Positions 57,037-64,000 of a DNA stretch of 64,000 nucleotides are shown here, piece by piece. A program made the position numbers and the translations under genes. The notes under the pieces were generated by a model. It searched no databases and was not told the origin of the DNA. It saw only the letters and a program-made list of their open reading frames with translations. The first letter of the stretch is position 1. The number at the start of each line of letters is the position of its first letter. The DNA comes from Phragmites australis (taxonomy: Eukaryota > Streptophyta > Magnoliopsida > Poales > Poaceae): NCBI RefSeq assembly GCF_958298935.1, contig NC_084941.1, positions 15,412,001 to 15,476,000 of the forward strand. The letters are read 5' to 3'.

Positions 57037-57300
57037 CACTACAACTTGTTACACCGCCATGCTATCACATTGGCCTACAACTACAAAACCCCTCATCACT
57101 TCTGGTTCAAAAATTACTTTACTACTAGTTTTTGAACCAGCAGTGATTAATCTGCAGTGATAATAATGGATTATCACTACTGACTCAGGAAGCGGCGGTG
57201 ATAGTAAGTATCACTGCTGGTTCATGTAATACCTGACAATGATAATTATATTATCACTACTAGTTCAAGCTTTGAACCGACAGTGATAATCTCCACCCTT
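57037..57300. repeat. CACTA-type transposon end fragment with subterminal repeats
   Basis: cactacaact at 57037 resembles the CACTA terminus. It is followed by multiple copies on both strands of 'tatcact(g/a)ctggttc' / 'gaaccagcagtgat' (57105-57295), the kind of subterminal motif array seen in grass CACTA elements. The other end and a 3 bp target duplication were not found, so this is probably a fragment. Confidence 0.45.
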
Positions 57301-58334
57301 GCTCAAATCTAGCTATTGCCCACAACATCACACATCACATATAAAGAAAATAGCACTTATACACAAGCATATATACATATACAATTCATCACAAACCTTT
57401 CTCGCTCGACACATTTCATTCACAAATCACATATACGTACACAATTCACATATCATTCACAACAATTTTACATCAAGCTCGGAATAAGAATCAACAAGAA
57501 TGTCAACTTTTGCTAGCTTTTGTTTCTCGGAAGCTATTTCCAGAAGCGGACTATTTGGTTTAGCTTTCTACTTCTAAGTAGTAAAAGTCAACAGAAATTG
57601 AACTAAATAGGGTCTTAACCTGATGGCAACACTGTTGGCTATTCACGGGATCAAACAATCATGCACACACCATAATACAAGAACACATAAATTTCCGAGA
57701 GGTTTCAACTGTTTAGCCTTTTTTAATTATTTTTCTCGCAAACTCAAGGATACAATTCTTGAGCAACCTCTGCTCTATTCCCTTGGAACTAAATAATTCA
57801 TGGATACATGTGCTTAAATAGGCTAAACAAACACCTAACCGAAACCTGGACGTTACAACTTCTCTAACAGGGACGCGCACATGCATGGAAACACATACTC
57901 CGATCCTACCAAAACATGCACGTACGGGTCCAACTACAAAACAAACTTGACATTCCGTGCATGCACGAGTCCATGTACGGCAAATAGCCAATCATACCAA
58001 ACCCTTTCCTAAATTCAATATTAGCTTCCAACAAATACCAGCGTGGACCCCATCGTCCTTGCATTGCAGTCTGTTCCACCTTCCGACCGCTACAATACCC
58101 GAGCTAACCAAAGCGTAAACGAAAGGGGCAAACACCAATTCTACATCCCCCGGGTGATGCTACCAGCATTTGCAAGATTCCGGCCTTCAAAGATCCTCTG
58201 GAGTTCCGATCACCGCCGAGCAAGCTGCCCCTTTCAAGGTCAGAATCAATTGCCCTAAAGTAATACATATCCTTGTCACGGGGGTACCTGTGTCGTCGGC
58301 ATCATTCTACCTAAGGGTTTAATTGGCTCTTATG
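57301..58334. other. No gene recognised
   Basis: Mixed AT-rich sequence, more GC-rich after 58030. A segment at 57500-57620 looks like a small hairpin-type element (agcttttgtttctcggaagc...) but ends were not resolved. Part of 58030-58334 may belong to the LINE that follows. Confidence 0.35.
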
Positions 58335-58457
58335 CCAATCTCAAGTGGAACAATCTATGGAGCACATTTTCTTACAATGTAGCTTTGCTCAGTCCTGCTG
58401 GGGAATTGTTAGTCAAGTAGTTCCATGACATAATTCATATATGGTTATATATCTTAC

Positions 58458-58799
58458 GGAAATGCTCAGACTCTTATGTCCGATACGAGCTATTCGCTCT
58501 CGGACACATGATCTGCCATCTACTGCAGTTTGATGAAACGGATGGCCCCAGTGCCCCAGCAATCTTCATTTTTGGACCCGGTGCACACGTGTTTCCTATG
58601 CTTTTCTAAGACCGGACCCGAAGTTTTTGGCAACCAAAAACAATAAACAGCTCACGTCCGTCCAGGCATCAACTAGTAGTTCTCATCCTCATTAGTTATG
58701 TCCCACCCTGCTCTCAACTCTGTGTCCCAATTCTCCATCAAGAGCACCAGACCACAACATGCCATGGCCATGGCCTCCACCTCCCTATCTCCCCCAACC

Positions 58800-58854
<55 letters not shown>

Positions 58855-59871
58855 ACCTGCACATGCTCGAGGAAGGTTGTGGGGCCGCAAGACCTTGCGG
58901 TGAAGAGGCCAGAGCTCCCTCGATTTGGCATCATCGTGGCTAGAGCTCAATTGATTTAGTGAGATCGAGACCTCGACAAGGTAGTGTCGTGGCCATCATC
59001 TCCTGTCGAGTGCAGCTTGCTCTTGCGCTCTAGTCCAGGCCCTTTACTCCCCCTGTGCACACCCGATGAAGGCTGCAGTGCGGTAGGGAACTCAAGAGAG
59101 TGATGGTTACTTGAGTGATGGTTACTTGCATGAAGAGGTCATAGCAGGCTCGATTTTTTGACTTGCTAGATTTTACTAGATGGAGACCCAACAAGGCGGT
59201 GTTACAACTGGTCTCTCCATTTGTTGCAACTGCACTCTTCATTTGTTGCAAGCTTGTTATCGGGTTGTTGCAGCCTTTTGTACTTTCCTATTCTAGTATT
59301 TAGATGTTGCATTCATACTTCAAGAATATTGCAGTTATGCTTTTTGAACGTTGCAGCCTTATAGTTGTTGTAAAATTGTTTTATTGAGTGTTTCCATAAC
59401 TAGTTTTAAATGCTGCTAGTTTTTGGGATGTTGCAATATGTGTTTTGAGATGGTGCAATAGCAATTGTTGGATTTTGCAATTGTTTGTGTGGCTGATGTT
59501 GTGATTTAGGGCTAGGAAACTTGATTTTATAAGATCTAGGACCTTTTCTATGCTATTTTTATAGTAGGATTGGTCAAAGAGTGAAACTCATTCAAGATCA
59601 TATGTGACGAGCTCAAGGTCAAGTGATCACATAGGTTTTGCATAAAAATATTGCATGAAACAAGTTGTAATGTTGCGGTATTTACATGAAACAAGTCGTA
59701 ATGTTACGATGGGAATTTTTCTCCTAGATCAGATGTATGCCATGTGCTATTTTGATGCATGGTTTTTGTTGTTGCAAATAATCATTCCGATGTTGTAGAT
59801 GTTATGTTTTGATGTTGCAACGGACCATTGGAGTGTCCGATGCATCGGACGTCCGGGCGCTAGAAGTGCTC
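58458..59871. mobile_element. Non-autonomous Mutator-like element, ~1.41 kb
   Basis: Flanked by the direct repeat tatatcttac (58448-58457 and 59872-59881), 9-10 bp as typical of Mutator-like elements. The left end GGAAATGCTCAGACTCTTATGTCCGATAC and the inverted right end GAGCACTTC...GGACGTCCGATGC are degenerate terminal inverted repeats. It lies inside a LINE frame whose two halves match up around it, which confirms the insertion. The interior has no transposase frame, but has a (CT)n tract and an array of ttgttgcaa-like words. Confidence 0.65.
58804..58852. repeat. (CT)n microsatellite inside the Mutator-like element
   Basis: About 24 uninterrupted CT units. The overlapping open frames made of Ser-Leu or Arg-Glu repeats are artefacts of this tract. 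Confidence 0.95.
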
Positions 59872-60155
59872 TATATCTTACAGCACTTCAAGTGGGAACT
59901 TACTGTCCCATTCGTTATGGAGATCATTGCGCTGCTCTCTCCATGAGAAACAACTCATCTTCAATTAAATCCAGCCCTCCCTCATTGGGCACAAAGACAA
60001 GTTCAAGCTTGAATTTGCCATGATTATCCATAGTGCACAATTACTTTTCCTATATTAGTATTGGCTAGATTCTCTTGTATAATTCTTTTTCCTTTTTTTA
60101 CCTTGAAAATTACCTATAGATCATCCATCATTAATATCTAACCTGATATGCATTT

Positions 60156-60229
60156 GCCCGATCTTCCGAAAGTAATATGATAAGTTGATTGGTGGAATTT
60201 CGACGTTGATGATCCAAAGGCTCTGATCA
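60156..60229 (-). repeat. Fragment of the family-B LTR end, cut by the second Tekay element
   Basis: The reverse complement matches 16944-17017 at 67 of 74 positions, all seven differences being transitions. Weak similarity continues through the LTR end and primer-binding site (60125-60155). The Tekay LTR begins immediately at 60230, so the rest of this copy should lie beyond the window. Confidence 0.8.
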
Positions 60230-63200
60230 TGTCACACCCAGTTTTAACGGCCAAAACCAAGTGCGGCTTATGTGTGCCTAGGAAGTTTAACACACATAAG
60301 GACGTCATAGGTGAAGTAACAAAAGCAATACTTTATTTATTTAAACGTTCACCTCTTACAATAAAAAGACTTTACCTAAGCAAAACTCAAAATTTAACCT
60401 AAACGACATCATCTAAACGACGGCAGCGGAATGAAAGCATTGGCGACCAAGACTCCACAGGCACCGACTGGAAGATACGCTCCTTAGAACACCAGGTCGT
60501 CGTCTTGGAAATCCTCAAAGTCTTCCACTGAGCAGCATATGTTTTTGGTAGGAGAAAGCAAGGGTGAGCACATAATGTACTCAGCAAGTGTGGGAAAATA
60601 ATGACATGCAGGCTTATATCAAGAGTAGGCTGACACAAGGTATTGTTTGCGTAAATGCGAGTAATGAAAACACATTTGGACTCAAAAGCATTAGACATAT
60701 ATTAAATGAATGTAACCCAACAATCCATCATCTAGTACACAAGGCTCCCTACCTTGCATACCACAACTGTCTTGTGCTCCCCGCACTAAGACCAAGACCA
60801 CAACATCTAGTACTCCCTGTACCAGAATCAAAACCAAACCACCACCTAATCATGTGAGGATCCAAGTCTCTCATATCCGTGAGCACGGCTGTTATAACAG
60901 TTTTACACTCTGCAGAGGTTGTCCAACTTTACCCACGAGTCAGTGAATTCCATGTTGCCGTGTTTGCAAGACACTTAACACACGCCAGTGGTGTGCCGTC
61001 AAGAATCACTGTATGACACTTTTCACTAACCAGAGACTAATCCAGTGCATGTCTGCCCACTAGGTTTCACCACCAGGCTTTACGCAAGCAACAGCTCCTA
61101 CCCAGAAGCCCCCTTTTGTGCTGACCCAACGCACACTGGACATACTCTAATCAGTATGTCACACTTTACCCATATCAGCCTCATGGTTGGTACGTTACTT
61201 CTTGGGTTGTCGCTCCACGAACCGGTCCTTACTTAGGTTACTTGAGCAAACACTAAACTAACATCATAACCATGACAACCATCACCAACATCCCTATGCT
61301 CAAGACCTAAGGTTCCATGTTGCTAAAACATTATCATATTAACCATCATTACTGCATATATTCATTAGTCAAAATTATGACACTTCCCAATATCCCAAAA
61401 GCAAGGCTAAGCAATCTAGCCATAAAAGACTCATAACCATAACCCAACTAGGTTCCAAGGGATGATAAGGGAATATCTAGGGAAAACCTTAACATAGGTG
61501 ACTACCCATCATATTGACAGACATTGCATGCAGTTTTGTAAAAAAAAACATTTAAAAACATAGGTTCAATATGATCAAGGACACTTGCCTTCTCCTTGTT
61601 GCTGCTCAGTGTATTCTTGCTCCTGGTCTTGATATTCTTCAAATTGATTCGGGACGTTATCGGCTAATCGCACAATTACCGGCAAACAAGCAAACAAGAT
61701 ACACTAAGAACAGAGCATAAAGCAAAATAACAACGGGATAAAAAATTACTAAAAAGAAAGAGCACTGAAAAACGAATCCATCGACGCAAGAATCGCTTAA
61801 ATCGGAGTTACGATGGAAAAGTTAGGGCTATAACAAGTCTAAGGTTAAATCTGGAAAAACAAAAGGACTTAAATTGTATTATCAGAAAGTCTAGGGACCT
61901 TTTTGTAACAAATAGAAGGACCAAATTGTAAATATGAAAAAGTATAGGGACCTAACTGTAAAAGACAGGGCTCTTTTTGTTATTTCAAAAAAGTTTAGGG
62001 GTTAAATTGCAAAATTACCAATTAAAGGATTTATCAGGAATTATTTTTAGATTGAAAAACCTCTTTAATGACGTGGCTACTGACTGGTTGGACACATAGG
62101 CAAGAGGGCTGAGATGGCAGCTGAGGTGGCAGGGTGACGTGGCAAAACAGCTGACTGGGTTTAAGTGTAAGCACGTGGCGCTACGCTATTGGTTGCTGAA
62201 AGGGTACGTTCGGATCTAATCTTGGCCGCACAAAACAAATCTGACGACTCAGATGAGATCGGGTGGCCGGAGGGGAAGAACAGGGCGGCGCCGAGGGGTT
62301 CACGGCTGCGCACGGCCGGATAACTCGCCGGAATCGGCTAGGGCTCGCCGGCGGCGACGACGAGCGGCGGAAAAGCATTAGGGGGGCGAGGGCATCCCGT
62401 TTGACGGCTTACCGAGGGTAGTTCGTCTCTAGGGAAGCTTGGCGTCGAAGAGGGGCGGCGGGAGGCTCGGGGATGGAGCTCCGGCGGCGCAGGGGTCAAG
62501 GCGGCGGTGCGGAGAGCTTCGGTGGTCGGCCGCGGCTCTGCTAGGCTGCTCGGGTGAAGCTCAGCGGCGCTAGGATTGCTCGGCGGTGTGCTCAATCCGA
62601 AGGGCGGCGACAATGGAGTCAGTGGGGTTCGGGATCGGCGATTTTGGCTCGGGATTGGGCGGGTTTGGGGTGAGATGAGATCGGGGAGGGGGCGGGCATA
62701 TATATAGGCAGCTCGGAGGTCACGGGGCACCGCAGGACTCTAAGGCGGCATCGGTTTCTCGCTCGGATTCGGCGGCACAGCGGAGTCCTTCTCGGAGACG
62801 ATAGATCTGACCGGCGGGTCCCACCTGGCGGTGGCACAGGTGAAGACGGAGTCTACGCAGGCGTCTTCGGCTGGCGCACGGGTGCACGGTGCGGGTGGGC
62901 TCGGGCACGCGACGTGGGACGCTGGGCCGGAGCAGGGGCGCGGCCCAGGCGGGAAGGAAGGCCGGGCAGCTGGGCCGGGGCTGAGGTGTTGGGCCGAAAA
63001 TGCAAGAGACAGCCCGAGAGAGGTTTTAACTTTTTTTCTTTTCTTAAGAATTCAAATCCAAATTCAAATTCAAAAATCCAGGCAAAATCTCTTCAAATAA
63101 ATTCATCAAAAATTCAAATAAAATACTATTTGCCTAATTCAGCATGAATGCAAAATGTTTACTTATGTCCTATGTCATTTTCTTTTTCTTTCATATAAAA

Positions 63201-63297
63201 TAGGGTTTTCTCTCTTTTAAAATAAAATATTTAAATTCATTTGAACTTTAATAAATATTAAGAAAAATTTGGAATTAGAAAAAATTAGGGTGTTACA
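60230..63297 (-). repeat. 3' LTR of Tekay-2 (3068 bp)
   Basis: It begins GTCACACCCAG-type (tgtcacaccc at 60230) and ends gggtgttaca, one base changed from the perfect inverted repeat. Minus-strand TATA box at 62698-62709. The ~30-base 'aaaagtctagggacc' repeats recur at 61865-62025. The polypurine tract TCCAAGGGGGTAGGTTT (minus) abuts at 63298-63315. Confidence 0.87.
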
Positions 63298-63320
63298 AAC
63301 CTACCCCCTTGGAATGAATC

Positions 63321-64000
63321 TCACCCTCGAGATTCACCTGGAACAGAGAAGAGATGAGGAAACTCCGCTTTCAGATCTTCTTCCCTTTCCCAAGTTGCTT
63401 CGTCTTCCAAGTGGTGACTCCATTGTACTTTGCACATTGGGATTACCTTGGTTCTGGTTACTCTTTCCGATCTTTCAAGAATCTTCTCAGGGTATTCTAT
63501 ATAGGAGAGATCTTCCTGAACGTCTAATTCTTCCATAGGTAATTGCTCTTCTGGTACTCGAAGACACTTCTTGAACTGGGAGACATGAAAAACATCATGC
63601 ACATCTGACAGCTGAGGTGGTAATTCTAACTGATAAGCCACTTCTCCCCTTTTATCCAATATCTTGAAAGGTCCGATGAATCTTGGTGATAACTTTCCTT
63701 TAATCTTAAATCTACGGAGACCCCTCATTGGCGAGACCTTAAGATAGACGAAATCCCCAATTTCGAAAACCAATTCTCTTCGTCTATTATCTGCATAGCT
63801 TTTCTGTTTGGACTGTGCAATCCTCAGATTTTCCCGAATCACCTGAACTTGTTTTTCTGCATCTCGTAGAACTTCTGGTCCAAAAACCTGACTCTCTCCC
63901 GTCTCATTCCAAAACAGCGGTGTTCTACATTTTCTCCTATACAAGGCTTCAAAGGGAGACATTTGGAGGCTTGTCTGATAGCTGTTGTTATACGAGAACT
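63321..64000 (-). CDS. Tekay-2 integrase C-terminus with chromodomain (5' partial, open to the window edge)
   Basis: The frame is open from the right edge of the window to a stop at 63321-63323. It starts inside the integrase core end (YQTSLQMSPFEALYRRK), then the GPY/F-type module (FIGPFKILDKRGEVAYQL), LSDVHDVFHVSQFKKC, and a C-terminal chromodomain at about 63500-63350 (EYPEKILERSERVT, KVQWSHHLEDEATWERE) with aromatic and acidic positions preserved. Chromodomains of this type bind modified histone tails and are thought to direct insertion into heterochromatin. No lesion in the visible part, so the element may be largely intact to the right. Confidence 0.9.
   Translation of the reverse strand, partial: FSYNNSYQTSLQMSPFEALYRRKCRTPLFWNETGESQVFGPEVLRDAEKQVQVIRENLRIAQSKQKSYADNRRRELVFEIGDFVYLKVSPMRGLRRFKIKGKLSPRFIGPFKILDKRGEVAYQLELPPQLSDVHDVFHVSQFKKCLRVPEEQLPMEELDVQEDLSYIEYPEKILERSERVTRTKVIPMCKVQWSHHLEDEATWEREEDLKAEFPHLFSVPGESRG

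Larger units (their letters stand above)
58335..60060 (+). pseudogene. 3' end of an L1-type LINE reverse transcriptase ORF (zf-RVT tail), split by a MULE
   Basis: 58341-58447 reads VEQSMEHIFLQCSFAQSCWG in one frame, the Cys/His tail of plant L1 reverse transcriptases. Removing the transposon at 58458-59871 continues with VPFVMEIIALL (about 59905), IQPSLIGHKDKFKLEFAMII (about 59970-60030) and a Phe/Leu-rich end, as in those LINE tails. At least one stop and one frameshift lie between. The upstream part of the LINE is not recognisable. Confidence 0.65.
60230..64000 (-). mobile_element. Second Tekay chromovirus (Tekay-2), 3' part only
   Basis: The 3' LTR (60230-63297), polypurine tract and integrase C-terminus with chromodomain are visible on the minus strand; the rest continues right of the window. 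It belongs to the LTR family of Tekay-1 but is a diverged copy. Confidence 0.88.

Noticed and set aside
58698..58959. Ser-Leu / Arg-Glu repeat proteins
   Set aside because: Produced by the (CT)n microsatellite in all frames.

Overview
This window is plant nuclear DNA, almost certainly from a grass (Poaceae). The evidence is nested Ty3/gypsy elements of the Tat, CRM (centromeric) and Tekay chromovirus lineages, a Ty1/copia element, the grass-typical 'putative gypsy type transposon' (Transposase_28-like) proteins, and one intron-containing plant GH10 xylanase gene. By eye well over three quarters of the window is transposable-element sequence. The CRM element suggests, but does not prove, a (peri)centromeric location. 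No prokaryotic features, rRNA genes or tRNA genes were seen.

Layout. (1) 1-10606: a Tat-lineage retrotransposon (called Tat-1 here), 5' end cut by the window. It runs gag-protease-RT-RNase H-integrase, then a ~103 bp tandem array, a spliced gene on the opposite strand with its own TATA box, and a 3' LTR. (2) 10607-16570: unexplained DNA, then another gene of the same antisense family (12543-14884), here on the plus strand. (3) 16580-19801: LTR end, primer-binding site and broken gag of a CRM-like element (family B). It is joined abruptly to (4) 19802-35544: a second Tat element (Tat-2) with broken pol, ~98 bp tandem array, antisense gene and LTR. (5) Inserted in exon 1 of that antisense gene is a complete, young CRM element (26305-33307) with a 5 bp target duplication, LTRs differing at 6 sites and an uninterrupted 1595-codon gag-pol. 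(6) 35843-44133: a Tekay element with 3.1 kb LTRs that has lost most of pol. (7) 47408-~52100: a decayed copia element. (8) 52684-55422: the only host gene, an apparently intact five-exon GH10 endo-1,4-beta-xylanase. (9) 58335-60060: the 3' end of a LINE split by a Mutator-like element with a 9-10 bp target duplication. (10) 60230-64000: a second Tekay element (3' LTR, PPT, integrase with chromodomain) running off the window, inserted in a fragment of the family-B LTR.

The most interesting theme is the antisense gene of the Tat elements. Three diverged copies (minus 9558-6176, plus 12543-14884, minus 34103-23690) share the same domain and an intron at the same place and phase (79, 66 and 61 nt). 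Two have a clear TATA box 115-140 bases before the ATG and the third has a degenerate one. In Tat-1 and Tat-2, where orientation can be read, the gene is antisense to the element, so its introns are not removed from the sense genomic RNA and survive retrotransposition. Antisense ORFs in Tat-lineage elements (for example maize Grande) are known. The conserved intron plus promoter layout seen here is worth following up.
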